From: Coix lacryma-jobi var. lacryma-jobi
Lineage: Eukaryota > Streptophyta > Magnoliopsida > Poales > Poaceae
Length of the DNA stretch: 64,000 bases
NCBI GenBank assembly: GCA_009763385.1
Contig: CM019824.1
Coordinates: 157,412,357-157,476,356 of the forward strand
Direction: 5' to 3'
Part shown: piece after piece, positions 1-12,600 of the stretch
Layout of the letters: the number at the start of each line of letters is the position of its first letter
Position numbering within the stretch: position 1 is the first letter of the stretch
Made by a program: the position numbers and the translations under genes
The notes under the pieces: generated by a model
What the model saw: the letters and a program-made list of their open reading frames with translations, nothing else
What the model was told of the DNA's origin: nothing
Database searches by the model: none

Positions 1-356
1 CAACGCTATAGAAACAAAGAAAATTAGATAGGAGTTGCAATTATATATATGGGTTTTGTTGTGGTACCTCTAAATAATTGTGAGCCGTTCATTTAATTAG
101 ATCCTATGGCTAAAATCATGTATTACTTCCTAAGAGGTAATAGATGAAATATATATTATTTAATTTTTAAATTTATAAACATCATAAATAAGGAAAGCTT
201 TAAATATAAAAATCTTTGCTTAGATCTAATGGATACTTGCATGATCTATTGAGTATGGTAAAAACTTTTTATTTGTACAATTTTAGATATGACAAAAAAA
301 ACTACATACGTGCCAAACATGTTTACACCTATGTGCCGTAGTTTTTATACCTAGAT

Positions 357-417
<61 letters not shown>

Positions 418-1227
418 CGCGCACGCGCCACACGTGTATAGTTGCTCAATTAACGTACCTGGGTTTTTTACGTGCCGAATTAATATAAACTACCTAGTTT
501 TTATACACATATATGTGCCACATGTGTATAGGTGCCCAATTATCGGTACGTACGTGTACCTTGTTTAATTAACCCATATGAAATTTTATGCTTTACAAAA
601 GGAAAAAAAACTAATACAATACGATCAAAAAAATAAGTAAGGAGAGTAGGAGACACGGAAAGGAGAAATAAAAGGAAGGCAATGCATGAAAAGAAGGGTC
701 ATGGAACGTCATGACATTGTTTCCTTTTTCTTTTCCTATATTAATAAAATGATTTAATTTAAAAAATCTAAAAAATCAGTGACTCAAATTTGTTTGAGAT
801 ATTACCTTCAAGGAAGTAAAAAGTTGTACCGTAGCATTGCCCTATATATAATAATTATATTATTGTAATCAAGTTGCTCATATTTATGTTTGATATATTT
901 TCTATCAAATGGCAACACAATGGTATATAAATTATATTTATCATTGATCTTGACTACATATAAAACATTAAATAGCTTATAATCAATGAAATAGACTATG
1001 AGTTGTATGTTCTGTCTTTTTATCTGTCTATATGATATATTCGAGGTGCTTAAAAACATCCCCTGTCTGTGGAGTGTACATGCTCTAATAAACCGAGTCA
1101 TGGTGACTCTTCGATGCCGCAACATGATTAGAGGGTTATGACAACAACCCAATACTATAAAAAAAATCAGTTGTCTCTTCGCCTTTCTCTAGTTCTTGTA
1201 TTACTTGTCAAACACTTTCTTACTTCG
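1..1227. other. AT-rich spacer, no gene seen
   Basis: AT-rich DNA with no convincing coding region. It holds a compound microsatellite near 359-424 and otherwise low-complexity sequence. A 114-codon reading frame on the minus strand (808-1152) has no recognisable domain and the composition of the surrounding AT-rich DNA, so I do not call it. Confidence 0.6.
359..424. repeat. Compound microsatellite (AT)n(GT)n(GC)n
   Basis: About 66 bases of alternating purine-pyrimidine sequence that passes without interruption from AT to GT to GC dinucleotides. Such a tract can adopt left-handed or cruciform structure. It is seen directly; no function is implied. Confidence 0.95.
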
Positions 1228-1624
1228 CAGCGGCGTCCCGGAAAAATTGGAGGCCCAGTTCAAAGCACTAAGTGAAGGCCTATATTTCAAAAAAATAAAT
1301 TTTAAATATCAATCAATGTACTATTTGTATTATAAAATAATAAGTATATAACAGCATAGATCAAGAATTATACCTGTTGTACAACTATCATTTAAAAAAT
1401 AATATTCTTTTAGCAGGTCTCACGAAGTCTGAAAGGAGTCACGATCGTGACTTTGCTTTAGGCAGGCCACATTTTGGGTCATAGAAGATACTTTGAGTAA
1501 TTTTTAATTACAATAAAACCTAAAATTATTATATATACCTAATATACTTAGTAAATTTTGAGGCCCATAATTTTTGGAGGCCTTGTTCGATCGCACGGCT
1601 CGCACGGGTCTGGGGACGCCCCTG
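1228..1624. mobile_element. Possible hAT-type non-autonomous element
   Basis: The left end reads CAGCGGCGTCCC and the reverse complement of the right end reads CAGGGGCGTCCC, a 12-base terminal inverted repeat with one mismatch and the CAGGGGCG start common in plant hAT elements. The flanks TACTTCGC and TACCTCGT match at 6 of 8 positions once the left flank is shifted one base into the element, as expected of a decayed 8-bp target duplication. About 397 bp with no coding capacity. It could also be a chance pair of ends. Confidence 0.45.
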
Positions 1625-2075
1625 TACCTCGTTGTATGCAAGTTCTCTTGTTGAGTGACAACTAGGATTACTTAGGTAGAACGCATAGCAATTCAACTAA
1701 GGTTTACTTCTTGTTTTTAAGGATAATATCTTTTTGTGTGATCGTGGACTTTGATCTTAGCAAGATTGTCATGATCAACCCGTGAAAAATTAAACTTGTT
1801 TTTTTTTTAAAAAAATGTGTCAAGCTAGGTTGCGAAATCTTAAAAAGAATCGGTTGTTTGTTTCACATAAGTACTAGCTGAAATTGGATCTAAGAACATC
1901 TCCAAGAGTCTATCTAAATTTTACTCTCTAGATCATCTACATAAAAATCATCCCTATATGTTTCCACACTCTTGGAGAGCCTATTGGAGAACATAAAAAT
2001 TCTATACCTTGTGTTTACTCTAGAGAGAGCCATTTACGATATCTATCTTTGACTCTCAAGAAATCTGGAATAAGG

Positions 2076-2080
2076 GACGG
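2076..2080. repeat. Copia-A target site duplication, left (GACGG)
   Basis: GACGG directly precedes the TG that opens the left LTR. The same five bases follow the terminal CA of the right LTR at 37235-37239. The exact match ties two LTRs 35 kb apart to one insertion. Confidence 0.9.
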
Positions 2081-3073
2081 TGAAAGGTCCGAATGGCTAC
2101 AGGCGGGAGGGGGGAGTGAATAGCCTATAACTCAAAGCTCAAAAAGGATATCAGATCGCACAGTCGGTACTACCGACTATAGGGGCCGGTACTACTGGCT
2201 CCAAGGGTCGGTACTACCGACAACCTAGGAGCAGCTACGAAATCAGGATGAACGAGATGCAAAATTGAATCTAGCTTATACCAAAGATTTCCTATGAGAT
2301 GTAGATGAAGTTTATACCTTATCCAAGTAGTGGCTCCTCCCCAAAGTGTAGATCGAGCCTTCCCACACATAAGAATGAGAGAGGAGGGAGGAAGAACACG
2401 AGTGCAAACGAAATAATCGAAGAAGTGAATCCAACAAGCACACGAGACACAAGATTTATCCCGAGGTTCGGTCGCTTCACTAAGAAGTGCCTACGTCCTC
2501 GTTGTTGAGGTGACCACTAAGGTCAGAGTCTTTTTCACCTCCTTGCCTCACTCAAGCAACCACAAAGGCTAGTTGAGTTTCTTCACTAAGAATCACGAGG
2601 GTAATACAAACACTTCGGAGTGCCCTCACAAATGAGTCAATCACGGGCAACAACCGAAGAACACCTAACCGGCTAGGGTTCCAAGAACCCAAGAGTAAAG
2701 AACACAAATCAAGCCGGAAAGATGTAGGATCCAAGTGCTCAAGACGTAGATCGATGCTTCTCACTCTCTAATCTCACTTCCCTAGCACAAAGCTTGCAAG
2801 AGATTCACTCTAGAATCAAAGGGGGAGAGAGAGGAGCTTAGTCAACACTTGGGAGCTCCTTTTCTTTTCTTAGGTCAGGCGAATGGGAGAGGTGACAGAT
2901 AGAAGCCGGCCGAGCGGCTATATATACCAGTCACGTCTGCGCCACGGTCGGTAGTACCGACCCCCCTAGGTCGGTAGTACCGACTGCATTAAAAACAGCC
3001 GTTACATCAACCGTTGACCCGATGGAACCACCGACCCCTGGTCGGTAGTACCGGTGGTCGGTAGTACCGGCCT
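2081..3073 (-). repeat. Copia-A 3' LTR (truncated copy)
   Basis: Collinear with 35499-36513 of the right LTR, with small indels near the start. It includes the GTCGGTACTACCGAC palindromes and, read on the minus strand, a TATATATA box at 2919-2926. Homology stops at 3073, exactly where the LINE 5' sequence begins. The missing part corresponds to 36514-37234 of the other LTR. Confidence 0.9.
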
Positions 3074-3134
3074 GACTTGTCATCGTGCGCCTGTGAAGTG
3101 CACGGTCTTGTGTCCTCGCCTCTTCCTCGTCTCT

Positions 3135-4436
3135 ATGGATCCGAGGGGTGACGAGATGCCGGTGAACCCGGATGACTCTGTTGTTAATTTGCTAAAGAAC
3201 CTGAATCTTACGGCGGAGGAAGGGGACGTGGCAGCGTTTAGCGACGATGAAGATGAGTTGGATGCTTCAGAAGTGGAATGGATCATTGTGGGTAAGGTTC
3301 TCTCACCAATGACAATTCACGCAAATTCAATCCATCGAGCTATGAAACCGGCGTGGGGCAACCCTTGTGGTCTGAAGATTAGATCGATTGGAGAGAAGGA
3401 GGACAATCTCTTTGTAGCAGAGTTCAGTTTCCAATAGGATATGGAGAGAGCTCTGGCTGGATCTCCTTGGATGATTGGCAGACATGCTTTGATACTGCAG
3501 CCGTACGATGAACACCTTCGTCCATCGGAGATCAAGTTCGATCGTATGGATATCTGGGTAAGGGTTTTGAATCTCCCACTCGGGTGGATGAATCGACATC
3601 GGGGCATACGTGCTTTGAGTCTGATCGGGGAGGTGAAGAAGCTGTATGTGGACAAAGATGGTAAGGCTAGTGGTGCCTACCTTCGGGGTCGAGTAGCTAT
3701 TGACATAGCAAAGGCAGTCCAGAGGGGTGTGCTCTTGAGAACTCATAAGGATAAGAACCCGGAGTGGTTCGATATTCAATATGAGAAGTTGCCCTTCTAC
3801 TGTTTGGCGTGTGGGATCATAGGCCACTCTGAGTTAGAATGTGGTGAACCGGTGGTGAGGAATGAGGCGGGGCGTCTGCCGTATGACTTACGACTGAGAG
3901 CTCCGGAAATGAAGAGGAAGAAAATTCAGAATTTCTCTGATGCAGCTGCTGATTCTTTTGGAAGTGGTGGTACGTCGGCAGGCTCGAAAGCTTCGAAATT
4001 TTCAGCATCAAAATCTGATGAGCACCGTTCGCGAGAATCCGAAATGGATGGTGAGGATGGGGAGGAGGAGGAGATCTCCTCACCCCTGAAGCAGCAGGGA
4101 ACAAGGGGTGCGACCCCAAAGGTGATGCAGAATTCTGACACTCGTCGGGATCTGTTTGGTGGTCAGGAGATAGATGGTTCGGCTAAAATCCGCAAAAGGA
4201 AGTCAAAGGGACCTGCTTCCTCAGTTACCCCGGACCTGAATTTGCCACTAGATGGAACGCTAATGGTGGTGCCTAGCGGCCTGGTGAACTCGAGAGTTAG
4301 CCAGTTGGCAAGGCAATCTGTGGAAGTGGACGAGGAGAATGCAGATGACCTGACGAAGAAGCAAAGGAGGTTCTCGAATCAATTTGATGCAAGATCGGCG
4401 GCGGCCACAAGAAGTGGACCCCGCCGGGCACAATGA
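3135..4436 (+). pseudogene. LINE ORF1, nucleic-acid-binding Gag-like protein
   Basis: Reading from the ATG at 3135 (MDPRGDEMPVNPDD) gives about 433 codons with one in-frame TAG at 3435-3437. The middle resembles the plant LINE ORF1 region (DUF4283-like), followed by a CCHC zinc knuckle, CLACGIIGHSELEC, encoded near 3801-3842. The C-terminal third is charged and Ser/Glu-rich. In plant L1 elements ORF1 coats the element RNA. The stop at 3435 would leave a 100-residue fragment. The ORF1 stop TGA (4434-4436) overlaps the ORF2 start ATG (4433-4435) as ATGA. Identification is from motif and position. Confidence 0.85.
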
Positions 4437-7400
4437 AAATCTTATGTCTGAACTGTCGGGGCTTGGGGCAGCGACCGGCAGTTCAAGAGTTAAAAAGCCT
4501 CATCCAGGAGCACCAGCCTATGTTGGTGTTTCTGTCGGAGACTCGTTTGTTCTATAACAATGTTGAGGGCTTGAAGAGATCTTTGGGCTTTCCGAATGGC
4601 ATTGGTGTGGGGAGTTTTGGACGTGGGGGGGGGGGGGTCTAGCTCTCTTGTGGTCTCATGCGATCAATGTGAAGTTGCAAACCTACGACAAACTTCACAT
4701 TGATGTGATGGTGGTGGATCAGGTGTCGGGGGAGGATTTGTGGAGGTTCACTGGCTTCTATGGTGAATCAAGAAGGGAGAACAGAGTCAGGAGCTGGGAC
4801 TGTTTGAGGTTTCTGAATTCTCATAATAGTGGTCCGTGGCTTTGCGCTGGGGACTTCAGTGAGGTTCTAGAGGCGCATGAGCAATTTGGTGGTGTGTCGA
4901 GATCCCATCAACAAATGAATGGCTTTCGTGATGCTGTTTCAGTTTGCGGCTTCTCGGATCTCAGTTTTTTTGGCCTACCTTTCACGTGGGATAATAGTCA
5001 ACATGGAAACCAGAACATCAAGGTGCGATTAGATCGGGCACTTGCTAACTGGGGCTTTCTGAACCTTTTCAGTAGTACTAAAGTATGGCATGTGCAGACC
5101 ACAGAGTCTGACCATTGCTGTTTGGTGATTGAATGTTGCAAGTCAAGGAGAAGGGGGAGGAGATGTAAAGGTTTTCGCTATGAGAATATGTGGCGTCATG
5201 ATGCATCTTACCAGGAGCTGGTGCAGAATTCGTGGAGCTCGCCGGTCTCTATTCAGAACTTGTCTCATTTGCAATCTGAGTTGGGTCGTATGGCTGCCAG
5301 TTTTCAGCAATGGGACCGTTCTATTTTTGGATCGGTCAGAAAGGATCTTAAACGTCTGAGACGTGAGCTGGAAGAAGTAAGAAGGGGGTCTATCTTTGGT
5401 GGGCCATCTCAGAGAGAACTTTGGCTTATGTCTAGGATTGCGGAGCTCCTGGCCAGAGAGGAGACGATGGAAAAGCAGCGATCAAGGATTATGTGGCTTA
5501 AAGAGGGTGATCGTAATACTAGCTTTTTCCAGGCTAAGTCACGGGAGAGGGCCAAGGTGAATCATATTAAGGGACTGCGGTCCCTTTCAGGAGACTTAGT
5601 TACTGATCAAAGTGCTATGGAGCAGTTAGCGTCAGAGTTCTTCTTGAATTTATTTACAGCACAACCGGATTCTAGACCGGGGGAGATTTTGGCCCATGTG
5701 CCACAAAAGGTGACAAGTGAAATGAATGAAGCGCTAACGTTACCTTTTTCAGAAGATGAGGTGAGAAGGGCGCTTTTTATGATGGGAGCTAATAAGGCCC
5801 CGGGGCCGGATGGTTTTACAGCGGGTTTTTTTCAGTTTCACTGGGAAACAGTGGGAGAAGGAGTTATAACTGCGGTGCTTGATTTTCTGAATGGTGGACA
5901 GTTGCCTCTGGGGATTAACCAAACAACAATTGTTCTCATTCCCAAGGTAAAGAACCCACAAGATCTCAAGAATTTTCGCCCGATTTCTCTGTGCAATGTG
6001 GTTTACAAAATCTGCTCAAAGGTCCTTGCTAATCGATTAAGGTCCTTTCTTGATGAGATTATATCTGCAGAGCAGAGCGCTTTTGTGCCGGGTCGTTTGA
6101 TTACAGACAATGTCCTAGTGGCGTATGAATGTATCCATTACCTGAGGAGGAGAAAGGGGAAGACTGGGGCATGTGCAATCAAGTTGGATATGGCAAAGGC
6201 ATATGATCGAGTTGAATGGTGCTACCTGGAAGGTATGATGCGGAAATTGGGTTTTGCAGGAAGCTTCGTTGACTTGGTTATGAGGTGTGTGACCTCAGTG
6301 TCCTTCTCAATAAAAATTAATGGGGTCCTTTCAACACCTTTCAAGCCGAGCAGGGGGATTCGACAGGGCGATCCAATCTCGCCGTATTTGTTCCTGATAT
6401 GCTCGGAAGGATTATCATGTTTGCTGAAAAATGTGGGTCCCTTGTATCTATCAAGGGCTATACGGGTGGGGATTCATGCTCCTTGGATCTCCCATTTACT
6501 GTTCGCTGATGATAGTATTGTGTTTGTGGAAGCGTCGCAGAGGGGTGCTGATCGGTTGATGAGCATCCTGGAATGCTATAGCCGAGGCTCTGGTCAGCTG
6601 GTGAACAAAGAGAAATCGGCAATCTTCTTCAGTCCAAGTTGCAATGATGAGGCCAAGAAGGTTGTCAGCTCGGTTCTAAATATCAACACAGAGGCTTTGG
6701 CAGAGAAGTATTTGGGCTTACCTACAGCTGTTGGCCGGTCTACGAAAGAGTCCTTCGAATTTATGCCGGACAGAATGAGGAATGTGATTGGTAGCTGGAG
6801 TGGAAGGGAGGCAAGCTGTGCAGGGAGAGAGGTTTTGATCAAATCTGTGGCACAGGCGATTCCTACGTACCCGATGAGCTGTTTCTTGCTTCCTAAGAAC
6901 ACCTGCAAGAAGATGACATCAATGATTTCTAACTACTGGTGGGGGAGCGCTGCTAACAGTAGGAAGATTCACTGGCAAAAATGGGCTCTTCTTACTAGAC
7001 CAAAGGTGCAGGGAGGAATGGGTTTCAGGGATCTTCGTCTGTTTAATCTTGCCATGTTGGGCAAACAAGGATGGAGGCTAGTGAATAATCCGGAGTCTTT
7101 GTGTGCTCGTGTCCTAAAAAGAAGGTATTTTCATGATAGTGATTTTTTGATGGCTACGAGGAAGAAACATGCGAGTCATACTTGGCGCGCTATACTGGAA
7201 GGCAGGGATGTTCTGCTAAGGGGACTGATAAGAAGAATCGGAGATGGCACTACAACAAACATTTGGTCCCACCGTTGGTTGCCAAAACACTTCAGTGGTC
7301 GGCCACTAACTGAACCAAATCCTCAGTTTCAGTCGGTGTCTGATTTCATCACTGCAAGTGGAGTTTGGAATCATGATCTAGTGAAACAAATTTTCATCAG

Positions 7401-8316
7401 TGTTGATGCAAATGCCATCTTGAGTACACCGATTAGGGGGACTGGAGAAGATGTTTGGGCCTGGGAGCTGGAGAGGCATGGGCTTTATTCTGTAAAATCT
7501 GCTTACAAGAAACTGTGGAGTGATGAGTACCATGGTGCTCATGCTGATACAACAGAAACGTCAACAGAGGTTATCTAGAAGAAGCTTTGGAGTCTATGTG
7601 TTCCACCAAAGGTGCGTATATTCTGGTGGAGGGTAATTAATGATTTTATTCCATCAAAAGATGTATTACATCGGCGCCACATTGAGCCTGTCCCAAATTG
7701 TGATATCTGTGGGGCTGATGTGGAATCAATATACCATGTTTTGGTTGAATGTTCAGTGGCAAGAAGTTTTTGGTGGGAGACAAGAAAGCTAACTGGTATC
7801 AAGCTGCCTCGGTTGCATCCGATATCTTGGGCTTATGATCTACTGAATCCTAACCGGTGCAGCAACAGGAATTTGACAGTTATATTATGTGGTATGTGGG
7901 CACTTTGGATGGCTCGAAATGGAAGGAGGAATGGAGAGAAGCAGTACCCAATCAGGGTGACGGTGAATTGGGCCAAAGACACAGCTTTTGACTTATGGCA
8001 GCTAAATCATATGCCGAAGGAGAGTAGAAGTAACCAGTCTAGTAGTTTGTTGTGGAAGAAACCTGATGAAGGCTGGTTTAAGTGTAATGTGGATGCTGCT
8101 TACCGTGAAGCAAATGGGACAGGGGCCACCGGCTTGGTGCTGCGAGATCATGAAGGCAGACCGGTTGGAGGTGTCTCCAAATGGTATGAGTACAGTCTCA
8201 ACGCCTTAGTAATGGAAGCTAATGCCTGCTGTGATGGACTGAATTTTGCCGTAGACAAGGGAGTTCGGTGCTTAGTTTTGGAGACAGATTGCCAGGCCCT
8301 GGTTGGGTTGTGGACT
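4433..8316 (+). pseudogene. LINE ORF2: AP endonuclease, reverse transcriptase, RNase H
   Basis: Starts MKILCLNCRGLGQ, the typical N-terminus of plant L1 AP-endonuclease. Endonuclease motifs follow: LSETR, GDFSE (usual GDFNE) and SDHC. The reverse transcriptase shows FRPISLCNVVYKI, KLDMAKAYDRVEW, GIRQGDPISPYLF and the catalytic FADD at 6502-6513. A zinc-binding domain (CDICG...HVLVEC) lies around 7700-7752, then an RNase H domain (CNVDAAYRE, ETDCQAL). Defects: a frameshift at the 13-G run 4625-4637, an in-frame TAG at 7576-7578 where Trp is expected, and loss of the C-terminus at 8316. ORF2 makes the nick and copies the LINE RNA at the target (target-primed reverse transcription). Not functional as it stands. 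Confidence 0.92.
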
Positions 8317-8892
8317 GAACGTGAAGTGTACTAGAAGAATTAAGAATGTCCAAGAAAATAATGGTAATGTGGTTAGAGAGAGATATAGGGTTTTCTAAGC
8401 GGGTCTATCTAATCAAAGGCTTACTATACTTTGCTTACTTTGGAGCAACAGTACCTTTCCGATTCTCGAAAAAGACTGGGAAAAGGGTAATCGAGAGAAG
8501 GCTGCCAAAAATCTCTACGAAAACACCAATCCTAACGTGGTGGATTATAACAATCTACAAAGTTGTCACCCCTGTAGCTACCACAACTATCCGGAGGATT
8601 GGGCGCAAACTCAGGTAACCCATAGTCTAGACACCAAGTCTATACTAACGCTTACTACTCTAATCACTGCAGATAATTAGAGCACTCAATACAAGTGGAG
8701 ATCCAGTAAATAAAATAAAGCAAGAACTGAAATTAAATATAATACTTAGAACTAGTAAATGAAGAACCTGGAGATTACTTGAAGACGAACCAGATGCTGC
8801 ACCAATACAATGTCGAGGAAGATCCAACAGATCCGACTCCTCCTTAGCTCTCTCCTTCTCCTCTCTCTAATCCAATCTCTAATTACAACTAG

Positions 8893-8966
8893 ATGAACTA
8901 GACAACTAGAACTAGAACTAGATGAACTAGAACTAGATCTAATTCTAGATGAACTAGAAGAGATTC
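8893..8966. repeat. Short tandem repeat in Athila-like LTR
   Basis: Irregular tandem copies of ACTAGAACTAGATGA-type units. The same array occurs in the right LTR at about 30806-30872, slightly diverged. Confidence 0.75.
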
Positions 8967-9062
8967 ATCTAGAGGGACCTCTACTTCTAATTGAAACCCT
9001 AGTTTCTGATGTGGAGATGAATAATGAAGATGGAGATGCTCTTGGGGGCACCCCTTGGCTTG

Positions 9063-9071
9063 CTTATATAG
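9063..9071 (-). promoter_or_regulatory. Candidate TATA box, left Athila-like LTR
   Basis: Plus-strand CTTATATAG reads CTATATAAG on the coding strand of the element. The same site is at 30978-30986 in the other LTR. A consensus match at a plausible place; start sites are not known. Confidence 0.5.
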
Positions 9072-9614
9072 CCCGAGGTGGAGTAGGGGGCAAGGAATCG
9101 CCATGTCATCGATCCGCGTCACATTTATTGCCCACCGTTGGATCAAACCGACTTCAGGGACGGTGGAGATGCATCCTAGGAGGCGGTGGAAGAAGGTTCC
9201 AGAAGGCGGAGGCGAAACGGACTCCGTGGCCGACCGGTCGGTCTCCAAGTGGGACCGGTCGGTCTGGCCCAGTGGGCCCACGTGGTGGGCCGCCTCGTGG
9301 TGTCTTCTGGTGTCTTCTAGATCCTTCTTTTGCAGATTTCATCGCGAAATTAATATGTTTTCATCCGGGACTCCGAATATAGCAAATGATATGTCCGTTT
9401 CGATCGTCTCGACGAGCTCTTCGCAATGGTGCACTCCAATTCATCACTTGAGATACTTTTGTATGGTGAAATATTGATATCCTACAAAACAAGTGAGAGC
9501 ACCAAAATTCGTGGAACTTGTTAGTTTCAAACCTACAACTATGCTTTGTAATTCATTTAGTGTCATTTCATGCAATAATTGATGGTTAATTATGAGCATT
9601 AGTGAGGGTCAACA

Positions 9615-9630
9615 AGTTCCCCCAAGCTTA
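9615..9630 (-). other. Polypurine tract of the Athila-like element
   Basis: Directly inside the left LTR. On the minus strand it reads AAGCTTGGGGGAACT, then TGTTGAC of the LTR. Such tracts prime plus-strand DNA synthesis. Confidence 0.75.
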
Positions 9631-12600
9631 ACCTTTGCTAGTCCCGAGCAAAGTCAAACTCAACAGTAGATCAGGAGTTGCTGCCATATCTTCACTTCCA
9701 ACAAGTACACAAGCATTCAAATAGAAGTTCTCGTATGGAATAGGAAAAAGTATCATATTATTCATCACGGGGCTTAGTACTTTACCTTGAATCTTGAGTA
9801 ATTGAAAGATAGAATGGTCAAATCAAGCACTATGTCTCTAGTTCTTTCACTTCACTATTATTCCAGAGTTTTATGAATTTTCAGAAAAGATTAATGACAT
9901 ATGTTGTTAAATTAAACAATGGATCCAAAGAGAAAGTCAACCACACCATTGAATCGAGAAGTGCATGTGTATGGAGAATGGAGTCAGATGCTCTTTTGAA
10001 TATATATCACTCTCTTCTGTCTATCAGAGACACATGACTATCAGGCTAATTCTACTATCGAGCACGTGCCCATTTTTTTTAATATATTTTTTTCTTTTTC
10101 GAGGTTCCGGACACTTGTCCCTTTTTATTTCCTCGGGATCTTTCTTTTTGAGGTTTCGGACACTTGTCCATTTTTATTTCCTCAGATTTTTTGTCTCATT
10201 TTTTTTTCAATAGCCACATGCTTCCAACAAACTTTTGAGAGGATTGGAATAAATAATCATGAGCATTTATGCGGAAAAAGGATGGAATGTGTAAGTGATC
10301 TAGCATGATAACTTCTCATAGGGTCAACAAAGCTTAATTTAACTCAATGCAATTATTAGTCATATTAATATTGAAAACTCTCCGGAACTCTAGTGTTGTT
10401 TTAAAACAAGATAACATTAGCTCAGATCATCACATATCATATCTGTCAATTACCTAGACTCTGGATCAAGCATTTACTACTCATAAATTTAATTTTATTT
10501 TTAAGCATCATTATTAATTAGGAGAACTCATGCTTTGAAGGCTAGGTACTTGAAAGAAATTAGATAGAGCAACTATTCATCATTTCCATGTAAAAGATTA
10601 GAGAGAGTTCTTCTTTTATTATTAACTTCTTAAAATAAACTAAGCAAACTTAACATTATTATAAATAACTAAGATAGTGAATAAGATATACCTGGATTAC
10701 GAAGATAACGGGGTGCGTCTCCCCCAAGCCGGTTCCCTTAATAAGTTGAGTCTTCATGTGCCCATATATTTTTGTCTCTTTTTTAATTAATGGTGAGCCT
10801 TCATGTGCCCACATATTTTTGTTCTTTTCTTTTTAGGGGTGAGCCTTCATGTGCTCACATATTTTTGGTGTTTTGAATTTATTTATAGAATGAAAAACTT
10901 AAGAGGATAAAGATACTTACGTGGATACATGGGGTGACTTCCCCCAAGCTGAATGTTGACGTAGTCGTTCGATCTTGTAATGTAGCAGACTGACAGTGGA
11001 TGTGTTTCCTCTGTTGGAGCTTTGATTGATGTTGATGGTTGTGGAAACAGTGCTCCAACAGTGGATAGAACATCCACTTGCTCGTTAGCTTTTCTTAGTC
11101 TTTTAATCCTGAGACTCAAATAGACAACAAGACTTGTGGAACAGATTAAGCGTTAGTGGTTGGCCACTTAGGCCTTAGTTGTCTAGAATTTCAGTAAGAT
11201 CTCTTTCTCAATATTTTTGTATTTTATATTTTATGATGCAAGAGAAAATGCACAGGATGAATGCATGCATATTTATTTTTATTATTTTTATGCCACCACG
11301 ATGAACATTCCCGTGGGTTTTTACACACCATAGAATTATTCACATGGGGCTTTATAGTTTATGATGTAGTGTAACAAATGCAATATTTTTATTTTCCTTT
11401 CTAATGCAATGCAGAAATTAAAATGTTTGTGAATTAAATATGATGATGCAATGATTAAATATGATGATGCAATAAATAACTAAGAATTAAATATGAGAAA
11501 TATGCAGGAAAATAAATATGAGGATAACTACCAATTTTTACCTTTTGGCGAAGGTTCAGATATTTAGGTCCGACGAAACGGACCTTCCCTTGGTTCAGAT
11601 CTCCCAAGGTATGTCAGACGTTTGGAAAGTTGTTATTGATTGTACCTCTGAGGTGCAGACTTTTTCTTCCATACTTTCTTGGTCTGAGTCTTCACTTCCT
11701 GTGGTTCACTGTCTTGAGGTTTTTCTTCTTTCTTTTCTAGGACAGTGTCGATAGCTTCTTCTTCGTGATTGACCTCTCTATTGTTGATAGTTTGTCTTCT
11801 TTGGCATTGAGAGCGACGTCTTTCACTTCTGTTCTTCTTAGGTGCTTCATTGGGCATGTAGCTGATGAAGTTGCATCGTGCCTTTTCTCCAGGAAAGTGA
11901 AAAATGGATTTCCTCTTGTAGATGATTGTACTTGTAGCGTAGAGGAATGGTCTTCCTTGGATGAGGTGGACATCATTGTCTTCTCATGTCGAGGATCAAG
12001 AAGTCTGTGGGGACTTCATGACCTCTAATTCTGACTACGACGTCTTCCATCATTCCTTCTTTTTTATACCTCTTGATATGGTGTCACTCATGTTATTTGT
12101 TCGTCCAGTAGTTTGAAATGAAGCGTTAATTGTGGACGCTGGCAGCATCATCCTCAGTGTGCATGTTCTTGTAGATCTAGGACTTTCACTCTGTAGAATT
12201 TGGGAGTGAAAAACTTCTCCATGTTTTGCTCAAGAGTGTGTCCTGCTCATAAAGACAAGGTAGAGATCAAGTGCATGGGCTCTGTTGGTGGAAAAACACC
12301 AACAGAACCAAAAGTTTTGTTTATTCCCCTCTAACCTTAGGCACATTGCATAAGACAAACTTGTTGTTTATGTGTCCTCTTCAATCTTAACATGAGTGAT
12401 AGGATCAGAGGATGAGCATGAAAGTAGCATCTTAAAATATTTAACAGATCAGATTGTTTAACCCAAGGAAGGATAATCTATGCATAATGTGTCGATATTT
12501 TCATGATTGTGATATATCATCTTCCAAAGGTTAGATGCATAACATTTTAGCTCATTGGTTAAGAGAGTAAAGCTAGGAACAAAGAGTAAAGAACTGAACA

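Larger units (their letters stand above)
3074..8316 (+). mobile_element. L1-type plant LINE, 3' truncated
   Basis: A short 5' leader (about 60 bases), ORF1 (3135-4436) and ORF2 (from 4433). The 5' end lies inside a Copia-A LTR. The 3' end, with the last part of RNase H, the 3' UTR and the poly(A) tail, is absent: at 8316-8317 the sequence changes into an Athila-like LTR. The LINE was therefore cut by a later deletion rather than by 5' truncation during insertion, the usual form of LINE decay. Confidence 0.88.
8317..9614 (-). repeat. Athila-like element 3' LTR (left copy, truncated)
   Basis: Matches 30235-31530 almost base for base and ends in GTCAACA, so the minus-strand LTR starts TGTTGAC. 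About 100-170 bases of the far end are missing because the LINE/LTR junction lies at 8316. A minus-strand TATA box (CTATATAAG) is at 9063-9071. The 90-codon frame inside it (8346-8618), repeated in the other LTR, has no recognisable domain. Confidence 0.88.

Noticed and set aside
2170..2764. Small frames repeated at 2170-2764 and 35600-36204
   Set aside because: They are shadows inside the two Copia-A LTR copies.
8346..8618. 90-codon frame conserved in both Athila-like LTRs (also 30264-30536)
   Set aside because: Runs on the strand opposite to the element, has several replacement differences between copies, and no domain; conserved only because LTRs are copies.
9965..10308. Phe-rich frames in the Athila-like internal region
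   Set aside because: Produced by T-rich tandem repeats (CACTTGTCC...TTTATTTCCTC), no protein signal.
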